Source: Acridotheres tristis | Lineage: Eukaryota > Chordata > Aves > Passeriformes > Sturnidae | Direction of reading: 5' to 3' | Assembly: GCA_037013685.1 (NCBI GenBank) | Contig: CM072894.1 | Span: 29,883,529 to 29,947,528, forward strand | Length of the DNA: 64,000 nucleotides | Shown here: positions 29,301 to 39,135 of the stretch, piece after piece | Numbering within the stretch: position 1 is the stretch's first letter | How the letters are laid out: each line of letters begins with the position of its first letter | The notes under the pieces: generated by a model | Databases searched by the model: none | Told to the model about the DNA's origin: nothing | What the model saw: the letters and a program-made list of their open reading frames with translations, nothing else | Position numbers and translations under genes: made by a program

Positions 29301-32300
29301 CACCAGATATGGGATATCTCTTTCTCAGATACAAGCAGGGAAGTCTTTAATCAATAAACTGGAGGCAGAGAAATGTTGATGAAACAAATTAGATCTCTAG
29401 TTGGGTTTGTCTTTCCTGGAATTACTTACTGCTGCAGTGATGGATTCTATGGAGGCGAGGTAAAGATATAATCAACTAATGACTTGCACGATTTTAATCA
29501 AACATGAGTAATGTTTGGCAAATACATAAACAGCTCCCTAACATACTATGACACAGAAATGGTATTTTAGATCTGGCACAATTCTAACACAGTTAAAAGG
29601 CAACACTTTAAGGAGTGTGACCTTGAAAACAGTTCTCGTTTTAAGAGCTGTGTGACCTTACGATACATTAATTCATTAGATAAAAGTTTCTTCTCCCCAC
29701 TGGCAAACATTTTCAATTTCACCACCAAAATGTCATGACTCAAGCAGCAGATGTTTCTCTGAGCTTTCCTCTTAATCATTACAAAAACCTCTACTCTAGG
29801 CAAATAGCAAGGAACTGAATAACTTGCAACCACTGTGGTAGCTTGAAACCATGGTACTGTGGGTCAGTCGCCTGGCATCTGACATAAAACTAACTCTGTC
29901 CTTCACCAGCCACACGGGCCATCCTGGCCCATTACACAGCCCCAGAAATTATTCCTAACAGTAAACTCAGATTATGTATACTTTCCACAAGGATGTAAAA
30001 TACTGCATATACTTGATTTCACTGTAGCCATATTCCATCTGTGGAATAAGCAGTTTGTGGTTTAATACATATTTTCCTTCCTGTTTTTTTCCCCTTCATA
30101 TCCTTATATTATCTGTTTGAACATCTTGCCAATTCCTCCTCACTGGAAGAATTTAAGATAACAATGTAGGCTGTACTATTACTTAGATCTGCAGAATTGT
30201 GGACTGGAAACATCTTATTTTACACTATAGCCCAACTATAGAAAATAGTTGATCCAAGTCCATGTGTTATCCCCCTATAATCTGGATTTAATCCAGGACT
30301 TTCCAAATACTTGGGATCTTTGGCTCTGTCAGACATACCCGTGCCTCGTGTTTCACATTTTGTGCTAATTTTGCTGACCAGTCCTGGCTAGAGTATTACT
30401 ATTCATTTCTGCACTACAGATGAAGGGGGAATATTCCCCCTCACTTTAGACAACTACATACACTCAACCTCTGTGATGACACACAGCACGTGTCATGGGT
30501 CCTTCTATCTCAAATTTTTGTATATAAAATTAATTTCTTCTCCAATTATTCTCCACTTTTTCTTCAGTTGTAAAGAATGACTCTTGGCGATTACCCAGGT
30601 TAATGCATTATGATTATTTTCAGTAAGTATGTCATTGCTCGTTTTACTCATGAATTATCACTATTTCCTTATTCCATGGAAAAGAAATGTAAGTTTTGTT
30701 CAGGAAGGTAAGCCACTCATAGTGTGTTTGGCAGCATGAGTCTGTGAAACTGCAGCTTTGTTTGCACCCAGGTATGTTCCATTGATAGCTACTGATGGAT
30801 TTTCATCATTGGATCTCTCCCTTTATGCCTTCCTCTCTGCCCTGTTTCACTGCTGGTTGCTTCCTTTACTATTTTACTCAAAACCTACTAACCCAGTGTT
30901 TGTTCCAATGACAAATTTTATAACAGAACCATTGTGGCAATGTGTCCTCAGCCACACATCTTTCCTCTGCCTAACCTGTTCTGCTGGAATGAACTCTCTG
31001 TCCTGCTTCTGCTCGAGGCAGATGTTCCTTTGGACAGCAACAGCAACCATTACTCACCACAGTCTTTATTCATTCATGCTCCTTCTACATTTTTGGCTTG
31101 CAGCTGAAGTGGGAGGGTAATGCAGCAAGGCACTTCTGTCACTTTGGAAACCTCCTTTTGCCACACGAACAGCTTCAAGAGGGCATCCTTCTAACTGGCA
31201 ATTCCTAAAGTCACCTTCAGTGGACTGTTCCTGCAGGTGTGCATCTCTATGTACAATACTCTATGGCAGTACTTGGTGCCATTCAGAGTGCACACAAGAT
31301 TTTGTGTTCAAAGTTATTATTTCCTAATTCTGCAGACCATATGGCACCATAAAACCCACAGCAGAGCAGATATTTTTAAAGGATGACATTAACTCTACTA
31401 GGGACATTAACAAAGATGAGTAATGTTATCCTCACTGAAGTATGAATTATGCCAATGTTTTCAAATTTGGATGATTAAGGTTGTACCTAAAATGATCACA
31501 CATTTTTTTTGCAGTTTTGAGATGTAATAGGAATGCCTGTGTCTGCATCTAAAAGTATCCACACATACTTTCAGAATTTTAAGCAAAACACATAAAGATA
31601 GCATTATTCTGATTTATTTTTCTGAGGTTTATGATTGGTAATTTTATGATTGGTAATTTTAGTTCTACTTTAGATTACTGATGAGACGTCCAGCACAGGC
31701 AAATCTTACAAACTGCAATTTAATTAAAATATTTCTTAAATCTGTTCAATTTTGCAAATGCTTCTCCTTTCTACTACAACCTACATGGTTTGCCACATTC
31801 CATAATGCTGCCTGGTAAATAACCTATGTATTTATTACCACCAATCCTGTCGCCATGCTTTCATTATTAATAAATTAATGTGGTTAATTATTAAAACATA
31901 TCAAGCATTTTCCAATTACTTTTTCTCACCTGCCTCCACTTCCTTAATGCAAAACATTCCAAGCAGAAACATTTTTTACTTTCCAATCATGTTGATGAAT
32001 GATATAAAACAACAGGGTATATTCTCTCGACATTCAGCTTACAGCCTCTCTGCATGAACAAGCTGGATGTGCAAGGAGGCCCTGGGATCATGCCTGGGGG
32101 CATTAATGAGCTTATTAGAACACTGTAACAAGGATTATCTGAATTTCTTATGCAGAACCGAAGACGTAATCAGTCTCTTGCCTTCAACTACCAACACAGG
32201 TCAGCTTAAAATCACTGCTGTTCTAACACCAAATTTTTTTTTCTTCTTATATTGGCATTGGTTATGATGACTATGAATGATTAATATTCATTAAAAATGG

Positions 32301-33039
32301 TAAAACTTCTGGAAAAAAAATGTACATGAAACATGGCATGTCATTTTATTATTATGAATTCAGTGCAGCACAGCTGACCTTGGCAGTAATTTTCACACTG
32401 AAATGAAAACATCACTTTCCATGAGTCCATCACATCACATTTGGATGCTAAGCTTTTGCTTTTGCCCACTGTTTTCATTGATATTGCACTTAAAAGAAAA
32501 CTGCTTTTCACCTTTAACTTTCTTCCCACATAGCAGTAGCCATACAGATGGTTATCCTGAAAATCACTTGAGTGCATATTTAGATAAAGGTGTGATTCTT
32601 TCAACAACTGTACCATTTGCTTATTGGGGGTCAGCCTGGAAAAACATATTTTTAATAAAAATAAACAAACACATAGAGCTCTCCTAAAAGCTGTAATAGG
32701 AGCATACTAGCATAGTGCAGAAATACATAACACACCTTAAGGCTTTCAGTTTTGTTTTTACCTCAGTCTTTCTGAAGTCCATACATTTTTTATGACTGTG
32801 CTTACCAGTTGCTGTCCATGAACACCCCAGGCTGCATACTGTAAAACTGAGTCCTCTACTTCTGGAGGGTTTAACTCCCAAACTTCCCTTGAAAAAAGGG
32901 AAACATTTTTACTTGAACACACTGGCATCATCTCATGCATAGAGCCACTGACAATGACACAGCATGGAAAAAACAATGTGACTTACCTTGTGTGTATGTT
33001 ATAAATCACATATGAAGCTGTATAAGAATAATGAAAAAC
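2207..33039 (-). CDS. DPP10: DPP10, inactive dipeptidyl peptidase-like protein (internal segment, 8 exons)
   Basis: The minus strand carries eight exons whose joined length is 780 bp (260 codons), starting and ending at phase 0 with no internal stop. The encoded residues follow vertebrate DPP10 without a gap, roughly residues 147 to 406 of the ~800-residue human protein as I recall it. DPP10 is a single-pass type II membrane glycoprotein. It binds Kv4 channels with KChIPs and speeds their gating at the neuronal surface, and it lacks the catalytic serine of DPP4. This segment is beta-propeller and includes WWSPDGERL and DWLYEEE, the counterpart of the DPP4 double-Glu motif. Sequons NDS and NIS are present. 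The phrase [20 protein letters not shown] separates it from DPP6, which differs at many of these positions. Introns are 99, 18416, 2765, 2422, 3116, 2157 and 1078 bp. The first and last exons and the catalytic-like domain are outside the window, so this is a partial gene. Confidence 0.96.
2315..3392 (-). other. DPP10 intron g-h (1078 bp)
   Basis: This is a plain AT-rich intron with no recognisable insertion. It starts with GTACAG on the minus strand and ends with the CTGCAG acceptor. Confidence 0.85.
3393..3431 (-). CDS. DPP10: DPP10 micro-exon g ([13 protein letters not shown])
   Basis: This 39 bp exon encodes exactly 13 codons, [13 protein letters not shown]. It corresponds to human KYEMTSDTWLSQQ as I recall it. 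It is phase 0 on both sides, so skipping it would keep the frame. The acceptor is preceded by a nearly pure pyrimidine tract (TTTTCCTTTTTTTTCCTTTTAG on the minus strand). The donor is CAG|GTACAG. It is too short to show up as an open reading frame and was found by homology to the family. Confidence 0.92.
3432..5588 (-). other. DPP10 intron f-g (2157 bp)
   Basis: The intron is mostly AT-rich. A GC-elevated block at about 4260-4740 gives the longest plus-strand open frame in the window, with no family resemblance. No repeat family was recognised. Confidence 0.85.
5589..5712 (-). CDS. DPP10: DPP10 exon f ([20 protein letters not shown]...)
   Basis: This 124 bp exon has the G completing Arg and then 41 codons: [41 protein letters not shown]. 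It includes WLNRAQN, a family signature, the sequon NIS, and two cysteines of the propeller region. The acceptor is ATTATTTTGCTTAG and the donor is AGG|GTAAGT. Phase runs 2 to 0. The open frame runs on past the donor into intron, which is why a naive reading frame here looks longer than the exon. Confidence 0.97.
6883..6899 (+). repeat. T17 homopolymer
   Basis: This is a run of 17 T read on the plus strand, hence poly-A in the DPP10 transcript. It could be the tail of a degraded retroelement, but no element body was recognised beside it. Confidence 0.8.
7400..7429 (+). repeat. 13-bp tandem duplication (TTCATTGAATTTA x2.3)
   Basis: TTCATTGAATTTA occurs at 7400-7412 and again at 7413-7425, followed by TTCA. 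It is a small, perfect intronic duplication. Confidence 0.8.
8829..8926 (-). CDS. DPP10: DPP10 exon e ([20 protein letters not shown]...)
   Basis: This 98 bp exon has 32 codons plus two bases: [20 protein letters not shown], then [12 protein letters not shown], then AG of an Arg codon. It corresponds to the PKAGxxNPxxKLxVV segment conserved through the DPP4 family. The acceptor is TTTTTTCTTTTCCAAAG and the donor is CAAG|GTATAT. Phase runs 0 to 2. Confidence 0.95.
8927..11348 (-). other. DPP10 intron d-e (2422 bp)
   Basis: This is an AT-rich intron without a recognisable exon or repeat. A moderately GC-rich stretch at about 9120-9700 was read on both strands and not identified. Confidence 0.85.
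11349..11503 (-). CDS. DPP10: DPP10 exon d ([20 protein letters not shown]...)
   Basis: This 155 bp exon has two bases completing Glu and then 51 codons: [57 protein letters not shown] is the propeller signature shared by the DPP4 family, and NDS is an N-glycosylation sequon. The donor is AAG|GTAAGA. The acceptor TTTTGCAG follows a comparatively weak pyrimidine tract. Phase runs 1 to 0. From memory, human DPP10 has LMINDSLVPT and FTGAL here, so substitutions are few. Confidence 0.97.
11504..14268 (-). other. DPP10 intron c-d (2765 bp)
   Basis: The intron includes a GC-elevated stretch at about 12840-13110, which gives a 132-codon minus-strand frame. That frame has no family resemblance and no splice context. 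Nothing else was recognised. Confidence 0.85.
14269..14389 (-). CDS. DPP10: DPP10 exon c ([10 protein letters not shown]...DWLYE)
   Basis: This 121 bp exon has 40 codons plus one base: [20 protein letters not shown], then [20 protein letters not shown], then G. The acceptor follows a long CT-rich tract (TCTCTCTGTCTCTCTTACCTCATCCAG) in three short stretches on the minus strand. The donor is GAAG|GTAAGC. Phase runs 0 to 1. DWLYEEE, completed in the next exon, is the conserved double-Glu helix that binds the substrate N-terminus in active DPP4. In DPP10 it is retained although the enzyme is inactive. Confidence 0.97.
19300..19575 (+). mobile_element. CR1 LINE fragment, sense (3' region)
   Basis: The plus strand reads like the sense 3' end of an avian CR1 retroposon. 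Landmarks in order are CAGTCTGGAGAAGAGGAG, GAGAGGAGACCTCACTGCAG, GAGGGGAAGAGGAGGGGCAG, GACAGGACCCAAGGGAATGG, TCAGGAGAGGTTTAGGTTGG and GAACTGAAACAGG-like sequence near 19525. All follow the order and spacing of the CR1 consensus as I recall it. The far 3' end with its short terminal repeats is missing, and the fragment is diverged. It lies opposite to the DPP10 transcript. Boundaries are approximate. Confidence 0.85.
19970..20280. other. GC-rich intronic block
   Basis: This stretch is clearly richer in G and C than its surroundings and opens several short frames on the plus strand. I recognise neither a gene nor a repeat family. It lies a few hundred bases beyond the CR1 fragment and could be an older insertion. 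Confidence 0.4.
26171..26210 (+). repeat. 20-bp tandem duplication of a TA-rich unit
   Basis: The unit ATAAATATACATATATATAT is present at 26171-26190 and again, identical, at 26191-26210. It is an AT microsatellite with a higher-order period of 20. Confidence 0.9.
28864..28878 (+). repeat. A15 homopolymer
   Basis: This is a run of 15 A on the plus strand without a recognisable element next to it. Confidence 0.8.
31631..31660 (+). repeat. 15-bp perfect tandem duplication
   Basis: ATGATTGGTAATTTT occurs at 31631-31645 and again at 31646-31660 with no difference. This suggests a recent slippage or duplication. Confidence 0.9.
32806..32887 (-). CDS. DPP10: DPP10 exon b ([22 protein letters not shown]...)
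   Basis: This 82 bp exon starts with the G that completes the Arg codon and continues [20 protein letters not shown] then GVHGQQL. The donor is CTG|GTAAGC and the acceptor is TTTTTTCAAG. Phase runs 2 to 0, so exons a and b form a symmetrical pair of 45 codons. The residues NPPEVED and QYAAWG are diagnostic for DPP10; DPP6 has a different sequence before LQYAGWG. The exon lies only 99 bp downstream of exon a, while its downstream intron is 18.4 kb. Confidence 0.96.
32888..32986 (-). other. DPP10 intron a-b (99 bp)
   Basis: This very short intron runs from donor GTAAGT to acceptor TTCAAG. It is bracketed by introns of more than 30 kb and 18 kb. Confidence 0.92.
32987..33039 (-). CDS. DPP10: DPP10 exon a, propeller start ([17 protein letters not shown] + AG)
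   Basis: This 53 bp exon encodes [17 protein letters not shown] followed by two bases (AG) of an Arg codon that the next exon completes. It matches the DPP10 stretch after the YDVKQ segment, where human has [10 protein letters not shown]. The acceptor is strong: a run of 11 T followed by GACAG at 33040-33041. The donor is CAAG|GTAAGT. Phase runs 0 to 2. The exon before it (ending in YDVKQ) was searched for as back-translated patterns between 33040 and 64000 and was not found. Confidence 0.95.
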
Positions 33040-33309
33040 CTGTCAAAAAAAAAAATAGAGAATTACAAGACAAAATACAGGACTAAATACAGACTATCAT
33101 GAGGGCAGTCAGAGTCTTTAAATCCCTGTAAACACTGATACCTTTATCACTGAAAGAATGTTTTACTGAATTAATTATAACCAATAGACCTGAACCGGGT
33201 TTTTAAAGCTGTAGGAAGGACACACATTAACACCTGTTAATTTAACCAGACATTATAACAATACAACAACTGCACAGAAAATGTCCCAATTCGAAAAATC
33301 TTCATTCCT

Positions 33310-33432
33310 CTTAAAAAAAACCAAAAAAACCCATTCCCCCACCCCCAAAAAAACCCCCAAAAAACCCCCAAAACAAACCAAAAAGCCCACTGAGAATATA
33401 CATTAGGAAAAAACCCCACCTTTTTTTTTTTC
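33310..33432 (-). repeat. A/C-rich low-complexity tract with four-run G-quadruplex motif on minus strand
   Basis: The plus strand is almost pure A and C here. On the minus strand there are four G5 runs at 33365-33369, 33354-33358, 33342-33346 and 33336-33340, separated by loops of 6, 7 and 1 bases. This fits the standard quadruplex pattern. A T12 run follows at 33420-33431 on the plus strand. The tract is about 300 nt upstream of the acceptor of exon a. Confidence 0.8.
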
Positions 33433-36400
33433 TTCATCAAGCTGTGCAAAATGATTGCACACTTATTCTACTTGAAATGCCGACCAATACAGGCTCATAT
33501 GGTATTTTTCTGACCACCTGCTATGAACAGACTGAAGGACCTCCCAGGTACGGCTCACAGAACAGAACTCTGTACTTAGTGGGGCTCTGTTTGCTGTGGC
33601 TTTCATTAAATAAGTTTTGGTCTGATTTTAGCTGACTTTTTCAGGAAAAGTCTGTTGAAAGTTTGTTGTCATTTTGGGCAAAACAAAGAACTATTTATTT
33701 TCAGTAAACCTTTCTCATTCAACAGCAAGTTACCAGTGACTTCTGGATTCCAAACCTGTAGGATATTCTGACAGGAACAGAAGAGCACTTACAGTGTGTA
33801 ATGTGATGGACCATCACATCAAAGTACTCAAATCAAAGCAAACTATTACACATTCTCTCTAGTCAAACATTAGTCTGTACACAGATGTGAATAACAGACA
33901 TTTTGCTTTCTTCTAGGCTTGAGTGATTGTTTTTTACCTAGCTCAGTTTTTTGCCTCTACATCTTGTATCATAATTCCACCATATTAGTTTTAATATGAT
34001 TTGAAATGACTTCATGGTCTTGGAATATAAAATATATTTGCCTCTAATTATTACTGAACTAAGAAAAAATCGTCTTTTTAATGTAAACTTCTATCAGAAG
34101 AAAACATTAGATTAAATCCACTAGACTTATTGTAGCTTCATGTCGAGAGTTACAGCATCTCTGCTTGGCACATGACGAATTTATTTCTGGACAGGTTAAT
34201 CCCAGTTAGATGGGGACAGCGACAGCTGTAAAGCCAAAACCTTGACATGGATACATGTGTTGGGAACTCTTCAGCTTATATTTCCTGCTCTGGAAACCTT
34301 TCAGTGTCTCCTTCAAAGAGAACAGGCAAAGGGGGGATCCTACATGGACAGAGCCACTGGAATTTGTCACTGTGGTACACAAGAGAGTTTCAGGGGTTAT
34401 TATTTTGTCTGGAGGCCATTCAATAACAGCCATCTGAAACATCCTTCCACTGACTCCCTTTCATTATTAATTCCCTGCCAGCACATGCCAAGAATTTAGC
34501 ATGCCCTAAATCTTTGCTGGCTGTTACAGCAAGAATCCCACAAAGGTCTCTAAGATTAGTAACTCTACTTTGTGCAACAGCTGAATATCCCTTCTATAAA
34601 ATTTCCCTTTGAGACAAAAATAATTTCCATTTTCCAAGTCTATGATGTTTAGCATCAGAACTGTTGCTTCAGTAAGAATCATACATATATTAATAAGTTT
34701 GCCCCAAACTTTTTAAAAATTTATATTACAGCTTAAAATAAACTGTTTTGTCATGCAAGGTACCAGTTTCTTCTGAGAAGTGTGACTGAAACAGAGAAAT
34801 GGTTAAATCATGGTAGGTTCTGCACAGAGTATGCACTGCCAGAGGTTACCCAGAGGGGCCAATAGCTTCTAAAGGCCAGTTACAAAGAAGAGAAATGGGT
34901 CTCTTGTCCTTGTGGGAGAAGGGAAAATTGTATCAAAGATAACGTGAGGAGGGTGGATAGACAATTTAAATAGAAATATTTTAAAGTAAATTATTAGACA
35001 GAGTATATTTCAACAAGTATGCTAAACTAATAAGTCATTCTGACAGAATTAAACAGAAAATATACTTTACCAACAAGAATAACACTTCATACATCATGTG
35101 GAAACTCTGCTCTTGCCTTGTGTAACATTTCTGTCTAAACATTTATGTAGAAACATTAATATCTGTTAAAAAAAGTTGAAAGAGCTCCACTTCTAGTGGA
35201 GACCAACACTACAGTCGCTTTCAGACAGGACGCTGACATTTTTCTCGGTTTACTCATATTAGTTTTAGTTCTCAATAGGAGCACCATGTATAAATTAAAA
35301 GTACGAAATTTCCTAATTCATCTTGTCTGCAAAAGCCACACACTGAAACACAATCACTGTCAAAATGAAATCAATAAGAAAGGTTGTAGAAAATCTTTAT
35401 TTTTCTAGCCTGGCTCTTATAGAAAGTGCTTAGGAAGTTCTTGTAGTTTTGTACAAAGGCTTTACCTGCTTGGCTTCCTCTTGCACACAGATGTGTCAGT
35501 GGCTGGGACACAGCTCTTCCCTAACATCATCACACAACATCTGGCACCACAGGGAGGAGTCCCAGCACCCCTCAAAACACGTGGATCAAACCTCCCACAC
35601 AGCCACCAGTTGTGTTCTCTGCAGAAGAGGCTTGGGGAATTATGCCCTGCAACTCCTGTATTGTAGGATGTGCAGTAAGCAGAAACAACCCTGGTAATTG
35701 ATGCAAATAACCAGACTAAAGCTCAGGCAGCACTGATCTCTCTCGCAGTGTATTTACGGTGAAGGCTGGCTACTGGGTACAACAGTCAAACCCAAAGTAC
35801 AACCATTCCTATTCCAAAATGTTTTCACACATTTCTTGTACTACATGCCTTCTAAACAAGGTGCTATCAAAAGTCTGAATAAACACTAATATTTAAACAT
35901 GGACATTGAATTGCTCCAACTAACCAAAATAAGAGATGTGAGACTGAGGGAAAGGGTTTGGTTGTAGTGAAAAAAACACATCTTCTATGTACAGAGAGGA
36001 ATTAGTTAATGATTATGGACACACAAAACATCTCTAAGAAAAAAGCAATGTCAGAGAGAAAAGCCTTTTAAAATATTAAATGCATTATAGCAATTTCTGC
36101 AGTGTCATATCAGCTGAGGAAAATGAAAAGAGGAAAATGGCCTGGCATAATTTATTAAAATAATTATACGTGTTAAGGTTGGGCACTGTGAGGAGCCTTA
36201 ACTTCAGAAGTGGCATGTATGATTGCTGGGGTTCAGGCCTTTCTGGCAAGTAAATAACTTGCCTGCTTCTATTCCGATAAGCTGGAAAATGCTCCCCGCA
36301 ATGTTAAGAACTGTGAAAATGGCTTTTAAAATCAGACAGACAGTATACCTCCCCCTCAGTACAATTTATTTAATTTTTTTTTTTTGCCACAGAATGCAGT

Positions 36401-39048
36401 CAGTAGCAACCATTGCATATTAAATATTTCTTCTGAATTCATTCTTTTATCAGTTTATAAAGTGATGACAAGCTTTCATCTGGTCCTGCGCAACACTGAA
36501 AAACTTAGCTGCATTAGTGTATGAAAAAAATGAAATTACAGAACTCCATATCAAAGGGCGTAAAAGAAAAAGGTGACAAAAAGTATTTCAAGACAAATTG
36601 CTCCAGTCAAAATGTATTGAAACAACAATCTATTACTCAGCTAACAGCCAACAAAAAAAACCACACTTATCAATCATGATCTGAACTTTTAGATGGCACA
36701 TTTAGATGAAGGTGTGATTCTTTCAACAATTGAGTTCTGGAGTTTCGTGTGTCCTTCTTTCTCTACCTTTCAAGGAATTATTTTTTCTTTCTGTGGTTTC
36801 TAAAAATTAAATAATTTCATGGAACTCAGTGCATAGCCTAACAAGATGCAAGAAAACACCACCTTATACACTCTGCCAAACACACTCCACTCATTCTGCA
36901 ATACATTCCAGAAAAGATCCAGTTCACTGTCCCTGTGTAATTTGGAAAACATTTCTCAACAGAATAGTGTTTTCACTAAAAAGCTGCCAAGAAAACCTCT
37001 GTAGGAGTATTTTTATGGTGTGATGAGAGCTCTCAGCTCCAGGGAAATGGAAGAGAGCTGATGACATTAGAACCTGGCAGTGCTATAATCCCAAAATGCT
37101 TGGGGATGCCAAACACCTTGATGCATCCTTTATCCATTTCCTGTATTATAAACCAATTATATTCTTTCATGTGTTATTTATTTAGAGCAATAATGATGCC
37201 TTCTTGCTGGCACAGCTATTTGCAAGGTAGTGCAGTGACTGTATTTTGTTTTCACCCAAACAGACACCTGCAATCTGAACTCATCTCTGCAGCTCTCAGT
37301 GCTGCTACACTCTGTAAATTCCCCTTTCAGGTTCCAATAAGACATCTCACAGGGCATAAAAGCACTCAGGCTGAGTAAGAACTATAAAAGGTGAGAGTAT
37401 GCGAAATACATTGGGAATTTCAGCAGCTGCTGTAGTACTTTCTGTTATTCCAAAGCTTAACAGCCATATGGTGTCCATGCCTTGCACACAACATAGATAT
37501 CCATCCATTTGTATTGTACATAGCAAATAGAACATATTATTTAAAAGCTGTGCCCTTCCCATTAGTTTAAAAAAAAAAAGCAGCAGAGACCCATTAAATA
37601 ACTGAAATGGCAGTGTTTGCCATTATTCCCACCCCACTTATTCCAAACACATACTCTGATTTGGAAAGAGAGGCAGTTTGTCAGATAAGGTTCAAAACCA
37701 TGCAGATCTCTCTGATTCACCAGTGAAGTATCAGATCTTTTCTGGGTTAATTTACACTTCCCATTAAAAACAATATCTAGTATTTTAAGAGACTAGTAGT
37801 CTGAATGAAAAATTACTAATTCTTGTTCTATGGGTTAAAGAATTTAATCAGATTTGGACACAGAATAACCAACCTCAGCTGAGTAAAGTTTTAACTCCTG
37901 CAATATATGGATGCCTCCCAAACAGTATTACCCATAAAAAGAGAAAGATCAAAAAACTGCTTTTATTGCTTCACAGGCTGAAGATAATTATTAGGCAGTT
38001 TAAAACTATGAGAGAACTCGACCTGGAAAAGGTTTTCTGTGCCTGAAAACTTTTCTATTTTTTTCCAGCTACATCAGTTGGCCTAAAAAAAGATATTACC
38101 TCTTCCCACAAATCTTGTCTTGCTTATCTCTTCAGGCCACCACATGTACAACAACAAAGTTAGGCAGAACAAAAATATTTCTAAGCCTAGTTGAAAAAAG
38201 AGAACTACCTAAAACTAAAAGTGATCCTTCCTAATTATTTACCTGCATTACAGTGCATATCACAAAATGCATGTGAACCCAGAAATCAGGGGGCAGCACA
38301 CAGTGAAGCAGGGAGGTAAACAGGAATACATCTTGCCAAGGACACTCACTTCTCCAATCATCCGTGGACATTCTCCTCACCTCTGAAGATCTTTCATAAT
38401 GCATTGGTAAAATGGTCTGGCACGTTTCCAAACTGCCTTGGTGGGTGCCAGCCACAGGAGCTGCTGGCTGTTGTTCACAGTGTGAAAAACCAGCAACACA
38501 AGTAGGATTCTGCCTTTATCCTCTTTTCTACAGATGAATTAAGCACTTGAAGAATTACTGAAAAATCGACTTATACTGAAAACTGAACCAAAAAGCCTTT
38601 GTTGTGGTAAAGTGATTAGAAGGCCAAGCAAAAAGGTACCCATCATTCATCTGCCATTCATGCAATGAAGTACCCACACACAATGACAAACACAATCTCA
38701 TTCAAAAATCCAAATCTTTAAGAAACCTCCACTAAAGGCTCAAAAATACAGTTTAGAAAAAGAAATGTAAACATATGTTGCTTCCTATTTTGCCTTTAGG
38801 ATAAAAATACCTTGGAAGAAAAATTGAATATTCAGAATATGCCATGAGCTACAAACAATGAGCAAGGACCAGATCCAGAGTGGAGAGAATATGAGGGGAC
38901 ATAATGAGACAGAGGATGGTTATGGAGATCTTTTGAAGGGATTACTGATATAAATACAGTGTGCTTGTGGTCAGAAAAAGTAACTATTATATATTTTCAG
39001 TAAGTTAACATACATTCAAGTTCACTCCCCATACAAAAACCACAGCCT

Positions 39049-39135
39049 ATATAAATTATACTAAATTATACAAAGTTTGTATAATTATACAAATTATACA
39101 AATCTCTGTATATTATCTATATAAATTATGCAAAT
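39049..39135 (+). repeat. AT-rich degenerate repeat with 18-bp palindrome
   Basis: Several copies of AAATTATACA and relatives occur. The segment 39076-39093 (TTTGTATAATTATACAAA) is a perfect palindrome. Flanking copies of CTATATAAATTAT occur at both ends. Confidence 0.75.

Larger units (their letters stand above)
14390..32805 (-). other. DPP10 intron b-c (18416 bp)
   Basis: This is a large intron containing a sense CR1 fragment (about 19300-19575), an A-rich tract at 28864-28878, a TA-rich tandem repeat at 26171-26210, a 15-bp tandem duplication at 31631-31660 and an 18-bp palindrome at 30424-30441. Large introns of this gene are known to be rich in conserved non-coding DNA. That cannot be tested from one sequence. 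Confidence 0.85.
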
